A DNA stretch of 20,335 nucleotides from Baffinella frigidus (GCA_026770585.1 MU646652.1:398213-418547); one strand, 5' to 3'. Positions 1-9,170 are shown, counted from the stretch's first letter. Notes: generated by a model from the sequence alone, not told the origin. A program made the numbers and translations.

Positions 1-62
1 GGGGGGTCACATTGAGCGCCCCATCGCGCACCTCCTCCACCGCAATCACATTTTCATCCGGA

Positions 63-204
63 CGAGTATTCCTCAGGAATACGATTTCGGGGATCTCCAA
101 TTCTATTTTGGTGAATCTAAAGGCTACAAATGAGGGCTAGATAGGCGACTGTCTTATTTCTACCCTTTAAGATACACCAAAATCGTATTCCTGAGGAATA
201 CTCG
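63..204. mobile_element. 142-bp fold-back element, copy 1
   Basis: Ends CGAGTATTCCTCAGGAATAC and its complement, continuing to GATTT/AAAATCG. The terminal repeats are themselves palindromic (GTATTCCTCAGGAATAC). The interior includes GGGGATCTCCAATTCTAT and GATAGGCGACTGTCT. No coding capacity. A second copy of the same length and orientation is at 3419-3560. Confidence 0.85.
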
Positions 205-365
205 GCGGGATGAATTTGCGAAGATGACGTGGCTTCGCTCGCGCCTCGCAACAGGCAGCTCCACGTGCGGCCTCAGCGGGGGCCCCGTCGCCCCCCTTGC
301 TTGCGTTTTAGAACCCTGCTCCCGCGTGGCATTGCACGCCAGCTGTTTTCACTAGGAAGGCAACC

Positions 366-580
366 ACACCAGTAGCCAAGCATCCTCAACCCTCAACCCT
401 CAACCCTAATCCCTAATCCCTCATCCCTGAACCCTGAACCCTAGACCCCAAACCCTGATCCATAAACCGCAGACCCTATACCGCCAAACTTGCTTCATTT
501 CCCCGGTTCCCATGCCATGAACAGACATGCCTACACCCTCTAGAACGGTTTACGGTGTAGGGTGTAGGGTGTAGGGTTGT
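366..580. repeat. Degenerate telomere-like repeats
   Basis: About 382-466 is a run of CCCTCAA, CCCTAAT, CCCTGAA and similar heptamers (C-rich on the plus strand). At 553-576 is the opposite strand type, GGTGTAGG repeated. Interstitial and decayed, so not an active chromosome end. Between 205 and 365 I see nothing recognisable. Confidence 0.75.
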
Positions 581-635
581 CTGTCTGGTGCGAGTCGCTT
601 CCACGCAAGACTGGAGGGCAGAGTGCCGTGTAGTA

Positions 636-752
636 AAAATAGCCAGATCTGGCTATTTTCAAAAGTTCAGTCAACATTCTCCCCAGAGAAAAATCGAAAT
701 TTCGGGAAGTCGATACAAATTCCGTGTGACCTGACTTGTTTTTTTCAGGTCA
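636..752. repeat. Two small palindromes
   Basis: A perfect palindrome at 636-659, centred on AGATCT with arms of 12 bases (AAAATAGCCAGA), and a stem-loop at 727-752 with TGACCTGA/TCAGGTCA arms around a T-run. Function unknown. Confidence 0.7.
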
Positions 753-942
753 GTGTTACACTCTTGCGTGGTCCTCCTCCCGGTGTCTGAGCAAGGATCC
801 TCTGGTTGTATCTCCACAAAAGTATTAAATAATTGCTTTGGGCACAACGAAATTTACTACGCAAATGCTCTACTATTACTTTTATGAGCAAAGGGCCCGG
901 TTGTGGTCCCAGAAGCGGCGCGCTGTCTCGTTGGCAAGGTAC

Positions 943-1086
943 CCTTATCCGGGGAAACCTGTTTCTCCCTCATTTCCTGGCAACGAAAGTTACTACACAA
1001 ATGCTTTAGTATTACTAGTAAGAACGAATTGTGTAGTAATTTTCGTTGCCAGGAAATGAAAGAAAAATAGTTTCCCCCGGATAAGG
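943..1086. mobile_element. Long-arm fold-back element (TTACTACACAAATGC core)
   Basis: Left arm from CCTTATCCGGGG through CATTTCCTGGCAACGAAA to ACTACACAA; the right arm is its near complement, ending GGATAAGG. Arms are about 62-66 bases around a short AT-rich loop. A related half copy (GCACAACGAAATTTACTACG) begins at about 841. No coding capacity. Confidence 0.8.
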
Positions 1087-1640
1087 TTGGTGAGCACCCT
1101 ACCATACTCGCCAACAAGTTGATTGCAGTCGAGGAACTCGGTGAAACGCCAAAACGGTACGAAACGAGTTTTGACCTGCGGCGCCCCCGTGCGACTCCTA
1201 AAAAAACCTGGTGACCCGGAAGGCAATGCAGAAATGTGAATGACGAAGGTGGGGTGCAGGCGGTGGATGAGGCGAGCAGGGTCCCGTTGGTGACTACTCC
1301 ATTTGGGATGCAGGTCGCCAGGGATGCAGGCCTGGTGTGCCATTACTCTTCATACCATCACCTGCGCCGCCCTCGTGCGCCGGGCGCTAACAAACCTCAT
1401 CGCCCGGGAGGTCTGGTGTGGGGCCTTTCCTGGGAGGCAGACTCGAGCAGAGTCCGGTTTGTGACAACCCTACCAGGGATGCAGGCCTGGTGTGGGGCCT
1501 TTCCCGGGAAGCAATGCACAACATTTGATCAAAAGTTCATCACTAATAACAAAAGTTAACAAAGGTGGGGCGCAGGCGCTGGATGAGGCGAGCAAAGTCC
1601 CGGAGGGAGAGCTTGACTTCGCCACACTCAAGGTTTCCAA
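1087..1640. repeat. Gene-free stretch with local direct repeats
   Basis: A block of about 40 bases, AAGGTGGGGTGCAGGCGGTG onward, at 1246-1285 recurs at 1562-1601 with a few changes. GGGATGCAGGCCTGGTGTG occurs at about 1322 and 1477, and GGTGTGGGGCCTTTCC at about 1416 and 1490. Short open frames here are repeat translations and I see no gene. Confidence 0.6.
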
Positions 1641-2290
1641 CACTCAACCCTACAACCTTACGCGTCAGGGTGTAGGGGTTAGGGTCTAGGGTTTAGGGGT
1701 TAGGGATTGCGCCGCCCCCCGCCCCCTCCTGAATCGCCACGCCCCTTGCCCCTCGTCGCCACCTACATCGCCCAAACTGGATCTCGCCGTGGGAAACACA
1801 CGCCCCCCCCCCACACGCTGCAATGCCACGCAGGGCGCTAGGATAGGGTATTTGAAGACCGACTATGTACTGTACCGACTATGTACGTTTGAAGACCGTC
1901 TATGTAATGTACATCGGCGCTGATTCTTGAAATCCACCCGGGAATCGGAGCCGATGTGTTTAGGGATGAAGGTTGGGGGTCGAGGGTTGAGGGTGGAGGG
2001 TGGAGGGTTGGAGGTCGAGAGTTCGGGGTTGGGGGTTGAGGGTCGAGGGTTGGGGGTTGAAGTTTGAGGGTTGAGGGGTTGAGGGTCGAGAGTGTAGGGG
2101 CCAGACTGTGGGTCCTGGACGCCAGCCTTGAGGGTTTGAAGGTGAATTCGCTGTCTCAGACGTATGGCTACTAGGGTTGAGGGATCAACCCGCCCCCCGC
2201 CCCCTCCTGCATCGCCCCGCCCCCCGCCTCTCGACACTACCATGCTGGGTTTGAAGTTTGACGACGACATGCCGGACACTCGGGGGCTGG
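1640..2290. repeat. Telomere-like blocks and GC-rich tandem repeats
   Basis: G-rich telomere-like units at 1660-1706 (GGGTTTAGGGGTTAGGG) and a long degenerate GGGTTGAGGGTCGAG array at about 1975-2100. A block CCGCCCCCCGCCCCCTCCTG follows the first and recurs near 2190-2227. At 1851-1915, TTTGAAGACCG(A/T)CTATGTA is tandemly repeated. No gene seen. Confidence 0.7.
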
Positions 2291-2344
2291 AGGGGTGATG
2301 AGAGAGAATGATGAGAGGGGGATGGAGGGGTGGTGAGAGACGCG

Positions 2345-2830
2345 GCTCTGGTGGCCTAGTACTCTAACCCCTACGCCCTAAACTCTTAACCCTAAATCCT
2401 AAAGCCGAACACAGGTGGAAGGCACCCCTCCGACGAAGACTGGCGCTCAGGCGTTCACCAAGGCACCCTCCCTCCCTCCCTCTCACCGTTCTCCCTCCCT
2501 CCCTCTCAGCGTTTAGGGTTTGCAAATTAGGTTTTAAGTTTACCCACCAGGGCACCCTCCCGCTATTGAGTTCATCAGCGCTCAGGTCTTTGGTTTAGCG
2601 GTTAGGGTTGACTCACCCAAGCGCCCTCCCTCCCTCTTTCACATTCGCCAGCACTGACGGTTTAGAGGTTAGGGTGTGGAGTTTGCTCACCAAGGCACTG
2701 ACCCCCCCCCACCTTCGTCAGCGCTCAGGGTTCAGAGGTTTGGCTTTGATATTTACTCACCAAGGCACCCTCCCTCCCTCCCTCGCATTCATCACCGCTC
2801 AGCGTGTAGGGTTTAGGGTTGAGTACTGGT
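2345..2830. repeat. Minisatellite of mixed telomere-like and CCCTCCCT units, period about 70-90 bp
   Basis: About five imperfect units, each combining CACCAAGGCACCCTCCCTCC, a (C)ATTCATCAGCGCTCA segment and a telomere-like GGTTTAGGGGTTAGGGTT segment. Unit starts are near 2457, 2540, 2612, 2686 and 2757. Predicted small open frames are by-products. Confidence 0.75.
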
Positions 2831-2858
2831 AGAAATATAGGTGTGGCAGCAAGGATTG

Positions 2859-3000
2859 GATGCGAGAGCTGAGGCTCTCGCATCCGCATCAGGCATGGAT
2901 GCCAGCGCCTTGGCCTGCGCCCTGGAAGAGAGAGAGAGAGGAAGAGAGAGAGAGAGAGAGGGGGGGGGGGGGAGGGAGAGGGAGAGGGAGAGGGAGAAGG
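2859..3000. repeat. Perfect hairpin followed by GA/GGA microsatellite
   Basis: GATGCGAGAGC and GCTCTCGCATC (2859-2869, 2874-2884) form a perfect 11-bp stem with a TGAG loop. A GA tract with a G12 run and GGGAGA units follows at 2926-3000. It gives spurious RERERE and LSLSLS frames on both strands. Confidence 0.85.
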
Positions 3001-3240
3001 TCCTGGTGTTGCGTGTGCGCTTTCCGGCTGCTCTCACCAAGCGTGGTTCATGCTGTCCGCCCCCCCTCGGCACAGATCCAGACCTTACAATTTGCCGCGC
3101 CCCAGCCGCCGACTCCCGGGGCTGCACCGTCTCCAGAAAAGTGTCTCTAGCCGGCAGGCCCCCCTTCCCTGGCGCCGTGTGCGGTGATGATCCGGCGACG
3201 TCTGCTCCACAAACGGCTCCAACAAGCGCAGCCAAACGTT
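3001..3240. other. Non-repetitive stretch, no supported gene
   Basis: About 240 bases of mixed GC-rich sequence without repeats. Frames on both strands run through it, but they begin in the adjacent microsatellite and show no recognisable domain. Confidence 0.4.
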
Positions 3241-3760
3241 TCCCGGAGTAACCTACACGCCCCAGACACTTTCCGAATCACCTTGGTATACGGTATATAC
3301 TTGACTCTGGGTAAGTCCCTCGAGAGCATCTTCTCTTCTTGAGTGACCCCGACAAAACAGGCGCTCAGGGGTCTGAATTAACCCACACGACCCAAACGCT
3401 TTCCGAATTTCATCCTGACGAGCATTCCTCAGAAATACGACTTCGGGGATCTCCAATTCTATGTTGGCGTATATCAAGGCTATAAATGAAGGCTGGATAG
3501 GCGACTGTCTAATTTCCACCCTTTAAGATACACCAAAATCGTATTCCTGAGAAACACTCGCCGGGATTAGATTAACGTACTCGCGACACACCAGGCGCTC
3601 GGGGGTCTGAATTAAGCCACACGGCCCAAACGCATCCCGAGTTAACGTACACGCCCAGCCTGTGCTGACGCGTCTGGAGCAGTATATTCTATCCGATCGG
3701 TTGCCAACTAGCGCTCCCCTGTAGTAACGTACACGCGACCCACCAGGCGCTCGGGGTGGT
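3238..3760. repeat. Degenerate dispersed tandem unit (CAGGCGCTCGGGGGTCTGAA)
   Basis: Parts of one unit, CACCAGGCGCTCGGGGGTCT...CACACGGCCCAAACGC...TTCCGA...GTAACGTACACGC, recur at about 3243-3275, 3353-3409, 3586-3650 and 3723-3757. A fold-back element is inserted between two of them. Confidence 0.6.
3419..3560. mobile_element. 142-bp fold-back element, copy 2
   Basis: Matches 63-204 along its full length in the same orientation with scattered substitutions. The inverted ends are somewhat decayed (CGAGCATTCCTCAGAAATAC on the left, ATTCCTGAGAAACACTCG on the right). It sits between two copies of a degenerate local repeat (3353-3409, 3586-3650). Confidence 0.85.
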
Positions 3761-3923
3761 AAGGAGCCTGGCGGTGCACCCCGACTCCAAGACGCCGCAG
3801 ATGGTTGAGGCGCCTATTTTGGTCGAGGCGTACATTGCTCCGGGCGCGATCCAGACCGCCAGACAGCTCCAGGTGTGCTCCAACCGCAAGATAAGGTTTT
3901 CTATCCGATCGGTTGCCAACTAG
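3688..3923 (+). repeat. Block bounded by 25-bp direct repeats
   Basis: TCTATCCGATCGGTTGCCAA followed by CTAGC occurs at 3688-3712 and again at 3899-3923. The sequence between includes GTACATTGCTCCGGGCGCGA, which recurs at about 4121-4163 and more weakly near 4420. A plus-strand frame over 3700-3925 includes VRSLAVHPDSKTPQMVEAP, vaguely like an armadillo-type helix pair, but too short to call. Confidence 0.5.
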
Positions 3924-3984
3924 CTCTCACCCGTAGCCCGCCCGCGGTTGGGCGCGCGGTTCGACAGAGCTCTGCCTTTCCTTG

Positions 3985-4119
3985 CCACTTCGCAGGCGCC
4001 AAGTTCCTTTTCCCTCGGATGTCCGGGGGGTCGGTTAGAATTCCAGGGCAATGGATAAGATTCAAGTAAAACTCGTTTAGATGGGCTGTATCGTGAAGCC
4101 CCCGGTGGCTGCTAAGTGG
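3985..4119. mobile_element. CCACTTAGCAGCC-family element (135 bp)
   Basis: Left end CCACTTCGCAGGCGCC and right end GTGGCTGCTAAGTGG are imperfect inverted copies. The inside shares AATGGATAAGATTC, AGATGGGCTGTATCGTGAAG and CCCCCGGTGGC with the copy at 5839-5976. No coding capacity. Confidence 0.75.
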
Positions 4120-4455
4120 AGTACATTGCTCCGGGCGCGATGCAGACCGCTCGACAGCTCCAGGTTTGCAGAGAGAGAAAATGCCTTGATTTTTTTTTAT
4201 AAGTCAAGTCTTTGAGTCGGGGTGCGGCTTCTTTGAGTCGGGGTGTTTATACGTACAATGCGTCTCTATCCAGCCCTCTACCAAATAAGGCAGGGGGGCG
4301 TTCGCCAAATAATAACCTGTCCAGCACCCACGCCCTCCAGATTTGCTCCTGTCCGAGGTGTCTGGTCTCTTGACGTAGCAACCGGTGTGATGTTTGGCGG
4401 TGCACTGGTTGTTATGTCATAAGGTGGTCCAGACCGCGCGAAGGCGCCAGGTTTG
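4120..4455. other. Gene-free stretch
   Basis: Holds a second copy of the ACATTGCTCCGGGCGCGAT segment, a tandem CTTTGAGTCGGGGTG pair (about 4211-4246) and a T-rich run. No gene seen. Confidence 0.5.
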
Positions 4456-4459
4456 AACT

Positions 4460-4516
4460 AGAGAGAGAGAGAGAGGGAGAGAGAGAGAGAGACAGGAGGC
4501 AGAGAGAGAGAGAGAG

Positions 4517-4548
<32 letters not shown>

Positions 4549-4571
4549 GATTTAGAGAGAGAGAGAAAGAG
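4460..4571. repeat. GA/CT microsatellite
   Basis: About 110 bases of interrupted GA dinucleotides. Both strands stay open and give the spurious SLSLSL frames here. Confidence 0.95.
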
Positions 4572-5165
4572 TTGTTTTGTTGAAATAGTACAGCTGGGCG
4601 GGACAGGTTCACACGTGCCCGTCGCGTATATAAGGGATAAGGCGTATAAAAGGAATAAGGTGGGCACCGGGAAAAGTCTATATGCGTGGTTGTAAAGTGT
4701 TCGCGCATGACATGTCCATTCCCTTTCTGGTACAGAACGTTTGCCTTTTCAGGTGCAGAGATCGGAACGTGTGACGGTGGGGAGTGGTAGTTAAGCCTTA
4801 TTTGACCACGGCAGGCCGTATTGAATACGGCAGGCCGTAGGGCCCTTAGACCCGGGTTTCTCATAGGGGGTCCTGGGGGGGGCTTCGGCCTACCGTAGTC
4901 AAAACCGTAGGCTTGACTGCCCTGAATTTACGAAAATACTGTATTAACGTGGGGAATGGCGCGGGTCTAATAACCTCCCAAGCCGTAGGGCTCGAGAGAA
5001 ACCGACGCCTTATCCACGCCAGATTTGGTGTCGTTGACCTGATTATTACCGGGGTTTCCCCTGAAAGATGTCAAAAGTGGATGTTTTGAGCCCTCTGGCG
5101 TGGTCTGCAGGATGCGATCCGGGCGACGAGCGCGGGACTCTGGCCAGTCAGGCGCTGCCTTGCCT
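4572..5165. other. Gene-free stretch with small inverted repeats
   Basis: Contains a duplicated TATATAAGGGATAAGGCG / TATAAAAGGAATAAGG pair (about 4627-4661), ACGGCAGGCCGTA repeated (about 4807-4839) with inverted pieces near 4885-4910, and otherwise unique sequence. No coding pattern or recognisable promoter-gene arrangement is seen. Confidence 0.45.
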
Positions 5166-5384
5166 CCCTCTCCTCCACTGACGACCAGGTCTCGCATCTG
5201 TGTTCTTCTTCTTCTTCGTTATTCCACACAGCGGCCTTCGAAGGGATTTCGAATAACCCCTAAGCGATAAGACATACGACCCTACGGTAGGCAATGCGTA
5301 GGGGCATAGGGGGGTTCCTACGGGGAAGGTAACGGAAAGTCAGTGGATTATCCACTCTCTCTCCTCCATCGATGACCAGGTCCA

Positions 5385-5578
5385 CGCCCGGACCGAAAAT
5401 ACTACGGGTAAAAGGAGATTATAGGGCACGTCCGATTTGTACCAGGAAAAGGCCTTACAATTGCACTGTTGCGCCTTTTCAAACCGGACATGGAAAACAT
5501 TCCTGGTACAAACTGGACGTGCCTGGTACAAATCGGACTTAGAATCTACTTTTACCCGTAGTATTCTCGGTCCGGGCG
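5385..5578. mobile_element. Fold-back element with 34-bp inverted ends and inner repeats
   Basis: CGCCCGGACCGAAAATACTA on the left and its complement on the right, extended by CGGGTAAAAGGAGA/TCTACTTTTACCCG. The interior has GCACGTCCGATTTGTACCAG, a degenerate inverse CCTGGTACAAACTGGACGTG and a third related CCTGGTACAAATCGGAC. Similar GGACGTGCC..GGTAC pieces recur at 6841-6892. Confidence 0.75.
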
Positions 5579-5622
5579 CGGCTCTCGTCCTTTTTCCTCT
5601 CCTCCACCGATGACAAGGTCTC

Positions 5623-5745
5623 CTAGCTCTACCTCAGTTTTATTCTGGCTCGTCCTGAAGACTTTATATTCGCCCTGTTGTACTGGATTTCTGCTCTTCA
5701 ATCCACTTGTAAGGACGAGCCAGAATAAAACTCAGGCACAGCTAG
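5623..5745. mobile_element. 123-bp inverted-repeat element with GTCTC target duplication
   Basis: Begins CTAGCTCTACCTCAGTTTTA and ends with the complement ACTCAGGCACAGCTAG; arms are about 34 bp with three mismatches. GTCTC is present on both sides (5618-5622 and 5746-5750). A related uninterrupted sequence at about 5167-5225 has one GTCTC and no element. Confidence 0.85.
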
Positions 5746-5838
5746 GTCTCTCGGTTTTTTTCTTCTGCTTCTTTGTTATTACCCTGGAGCCTTGAGTTGC
5801 GGTGATGGAATCATCCGGCCCGCCGAGGCCCCATCCTC

Positions 5839-5976
5839 CCACTCAGCACCGGCCGAGTTCCTTCTCGCCCGGAAATCCGGGCGAATGTCGGTTGGAATCC
5901 AAAGCAGATGGATAAGATTCTAGTGCAAATCGTTCAGATGGACTGCATCCGTGAAGCCCCCGGTGGCTGCTAAGTC
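5839..5976. mobile_element. CCACTTAGCAGCC-family element (about 138 bp)
   Basis: Left end CCACTCAGCACCGG and right end CGGTGGCTGCTAAGT, inverted copies. The interior matches 3985-4119 closely (GGATAAGATTC, GATGGACTGCATCCGTGAAG). Confidence 0.75.
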
Positions 5977-6139
5977 GTACGTACCTAGCACTTTCAACGA
6001 GCCTGAGATTTTCCCTGGGTGCAGAGCCTGCCCGGGTTGGTTGCCTATGAACCCCCCTGCAGGAGGCCGTCGCTTCGCATTTGACCACTCTCGCTAGTGG
6101 CCGCAGCGTCACGTTTCACCAATTTTTGACCAGTCACGT

Positions 6140-6328
6140 TTGACCGGTTGTTTGACCAGTTTCTCCCGCGGCGCAGAAACTGCACTGGCGGATGCTCTCC
6201 GTCTCGATGGAACTCACGATCTGGTGCTCCCCGCTCTCAGAGAAGAATATATTGATAGGATCAAGAGGAACGAATTTTCTCATCTGACGTCCCTTCTTCG
6301 TCATCATTACTCCTCACCCTCGAGATGA
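6140..6328 (+). CDS. Short ORF, possible retroelement-derived fragment
   Basis: Sixty-two codons from ATG 6140 to TGA 6326-6328. The part from about residue 11 on (ALADALRLDGTHDLVLPALR, then EEYIDRIKRNEFSHLTSLLR) has an amphipathic, non-repetitive look that stands out from the surrounding junk. The pattern 'LP..R..YIDRIKRNEF..L..LLR' recalls short peptides found upstream of some retrotransposon polyproteins. That is recalled, not searched. Its base composition is AT-richer than the two real genes here. It could equally be one exon or a chance frame. Confidence 0.3.
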   Translation: MTGCLTSFSRGAETALADALRLDGTHDLVLPALREEYIDRIKRNEFSHLTSLLRHHYSSPSR

Positions 6329-6507
6329 GTAATCTGAAAGTCTATGCGCCTCAAGACGCGCCCGTTTCGGTGCAGTGTTGATCAAGTATAGAATAAGTGC
6401 GTTTGGCAGTCCTCAAAAGTGACAGCTCTCGTCCCGGCCCCACCGTGGATTGCCCCCTTGGCAAACGGGGTAAGGGAGGCAGCAAGTAGGCGGTCCTGGC
6501 CCTGGTT

Positions 6508-6656
6508 GATCTCATAGGGAAACGGTGTTAATTTAAAACTTTCTGGAAGTGAAATCTACTACACACAAAGAGGTTTACTAGTAATATTAAAGCATTCGTG
6601 TAGTAATTTTCATTGAATCCAATGGTTTAAAATTAAAACCGTTTCCCCATGAGATC
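6508..6656. mobile_element. Long-arm fold-back element (TTACTACAC core), second copy
   Basis: GATCTCATAGGGAAACGGT on the left and its complement ACCGTTTCCCCATGAGATC on the right, then TTAATTTAAAA and diverged arms to the shared centre TTACTAGTAATATTAAAGCA and GTGTAGTAATTTTCATTG. The centre matches that at 943-1086, but the outer arms differ. Confidence 0.75.
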
Positions 6657-6659
6657 GGC

Positions 6660-7440
6660 CCCGGTTGTCCGATCGGTAGCGAGCGTCAGGTTACGAGTCC
6701 CGGGTTGCCAGGCTCTCCAGGCTGGAGTCGACTATGCACCCCCAGGCGTGGGTTTGTCTGCAGACACCAGGGGCCCTGCTGCGCGCCCCGTCTCCCGCGG
6801 AGCGACGGTCACTCCGCGGGTAGATCGGGGGGTGTTTATTGGACGTGCCCGGTACTAAATTTGGACACGCCAGTACTCAAATAGGACGCGACATTTTTCG
6901 GTGCGTGTTTTCGCCTCGCGGTGCGACCCAGCGCAGTACTGGGAGAAACTGTATATTTTTTTAAAAGCATTTAATAAATTATATTTTTGATGTCCCGCGC
7001 AGCTGCGACCGATGTCTCCCTAGAGAGACCTCCAGGCATTGTCTCGAGGGTCTGGGTCAGGAGGTGAAGGTCGTGTCTCCCCGCCCGCCCGCATTCCACT
7101 GACCCAAGAGAGATGTAAAAACCATTGCCTCAGGGGTGTGCCAGGCACTGTCTCGAGGGTTTGGTTCAGGAGGTGGCGGTTGTGGTTGATCACTTTCCAT
7201 TAGGCCTAGGACCTCTTTACAGGGACTTTTGAAGGTTGAAAGAAGAAGAAGAAGGTCGTTTCTCCCCGACCGCCCACCTTCCACAGACTGTGACTCCGGT
7301 TTGGGGCAGACATGTTAGTAACAGCCATGTGGGTATCAATGTTGGCATGGTGGTGGTGGTGACAATAACGGTGTTGCTCGTGTTGCAGGTTCGTGGCTGA
7401 CGCGTGCGTGGCGCTTGGAGAGTGCTGCCCCTCCCCCCCG
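6660..7440. other. Gene-free stretch with a duplicated block
   Basis: TGTCTCGAGGGTCTGGGTCA and following bases (7040 on) recur at 7149 on. GAAGGTCGTGTCTCCCCGCC (7066 on) recurs at 7251 on as GAAGGTCGTTTCTCCCCGAC. The region also has a GAAGAAGAAGAAGG run and a TGGTGGTGGTGGT run. Open frames on the minus strand here are low-complexity. Confidence 0.5.
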
Positions 7441-8110
7441 ACACTCACTCCAGAGAAACACCAGAGAAACACCAGAGAAACGAATCATGTATTTGACTGA
7501 AGAAACATGTGTTGAAACGTATATTCAAAAAGAAACTATGCTACCTCAATCAATTTCGAAAACAGGTAAATTCTCGATTTGATTTCGATGAAAATTACTA
7601 CACACTCAAAATCCCCGTTTCGTGAGTGTGTCGAGCTGGTTGGTTCCCGCCTTTGGTCCATCTATTCGAAAAATTGGTACCACGAAATCGAGTTAACTAA
7701 TGCGGTTCAACGTTCGGGCCCAGATAGAGAAACGAGTATTCACCGCTGAAGAAACGTGTAAAAAACGTGTATTCAAGTAGCGTCGCCGCCATGCATACGC
7801 TCGTGAGGAGACCGCGCTTGAACTCTACGAAGTAAACCGCACTAAGTGGATCACTATCAGCTCCGAAAATTGATCTCCCCCAGAGCCGAAATTCGATACT
7901 TTGTGTGGCTCTGAGAGTGATCCACTTTCATTTCGAAAGATACCTGAGTCAGTTCCCTAATTAGAGGGCCTAATTAAATTTACTATGCCCTAACTGATTT
8001 CTCCTATTCAACCTCCTATCGAAAAGGAACTGGTTCAGTTATCTTCCGAGATGAAGTTAGTGCGGAGAGAATTTAGGACCTGACCGTCACACGCCGCACG
8101 CCTTCCACCG
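7441..8110. other. Gene-free AT-richer stretch
   Basis: CCAGAGAAACA is tandemly repeated three times at about 7450-7481. GAAGAAAC(A/G)TGT...ACGT(A/G)TATTCAA occurs at about 7500 and 7748. AAGTGGATCACT (7844-7855) is inverted at 7916-7927, with an inner CAGAGCC/GGCTCTG pair. GAAAATTACTACACACTC at 7590 is another piece of the fold-back core. No gene seen. Confidence 0.5.
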
Positions 8111-8189
8111 TCCAACCTCCCCCCGCGCTCCCAAGCTCAAGCCTCAACCCCAAACTCCTTTTGCTGAGCAGCGCGTTGCCCACGCATAC

Positions 8190-8246
8190 GGATCCAGTTG
8201 AGGGTTGAGGGTTGAGGGTTTAGAGTTCAGGGTTCAGGGTTGAGGA
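8190..8246. repeat. Telomere-like block, G-rich on plus
   Basis: GGGTTGAGGGTTGAGGGTTT followed by AGAGTTCAGGGTTCAGGGTT. Confidence 0.8.
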
Positions 8247-8298
8247 TTACCCCACACACCTGCGGTATCATCCCCTTCCTCGAAACTCCGTCCAGAGC

Positions 8299-8308
8299 AA
8301 AGAGAGAA

Positions 8309-8376
<68 letters not shown>
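8299..8376. repeat. GA/CT microsatellite
   Basis: About 78 bases of GA dinucleotides with a few AAAG and GCGA interruptions. Confidence 0.95.
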
Positions 8377-8379
8377 CAA

Positions 8380-9170
8380 CACGCCTCAACCTCCAAAACG
8401 CGCGCGCTTTACACCCCGCTGGCTTTCCAAACGGCGTTGTAATCATTCGGTTGATATGTTTCTATCCGGACGCATGCTTTGTTTTGTAACCAGGAACACT
8501 CCTGGGGCAGGTTCACGGCGCCGCTCTTGAATCGGATGGTGACCTCGTTGGACTGGGCGGCAAAAGGACAAGACCCTGCCTTCCGCGGTCTGCCCCTCCT
8601 CTGGGGATACTACCCCGTGTAGGATGGCCGGAGTGACTTTACACAGTCACGTCCACTATAAGGAGATATACGCCCGCACGTGCTGCGGCCCTTCCGCCAG
8701 ACCTTCACTTAGCAGCACACGATTTTTATCTTCCCCGGATTGCAGGGGATCATTTCAAGCCCCTCACCGTCAAATTAATTGCAATTTGTACCTGAATCGT
8801 GTAGATAGCCACATCATCGAAGGCCCCAGTGGCTGCTATGTGGCCGGCCTGCCTCTCCCCTGGAAGATACCCCAGTGTATGCATCACCTAGCCACGCCAG
8901 GGCGCAAATGGCAATTTTGCCACGCCAGGGCGCAAATGGGGTGCAAATGGGAGTTTCACAACGCGACGTTTCGCTTAAAAGTAGTTTCGTGGCTCAAACC
9001 CCGCATTGTTGCGGTGTTGGGAGTTCACTTATGGCGTGATTCCCCCCCAAAATGCCCAGAATCAACTTGAGGCAAATCCCCACGTGTGACGTGTCGTGGT
9101 ATGTGTTCTCGCAGTGGTGCTGGGCCTTCACGGCAGGGAAAACATGGTGGCCATCTTGGTTTAGATCCGG
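8380..9170. other. Gene-free stretch built from repeat fragments
   Basis: A 148-codon plus frame (8624-9070) begins in a dispersed repeat (GGATGGCCGGAGTGACTTTA) and passes through a decayed CCACTTAGCAGCC-family end (8829-8843) and a short tandem GCCACGCCAGGGCGCAAATG (about 8891 and 8920). I do not regard it as a gene. Confidence 0.5.

Noticed and set aside
382-580. A true telomere end
   Set aside because: Repeats are short, degenerate and in both orientations, with complex sequence on both sides.
8624-9070. A 148-codon plus-strand frame
   Set aside because: It starts inside a dispersed GGCCGGAGTGACTTTA repeat and crosses other repeat fragments; no recognisable domain.
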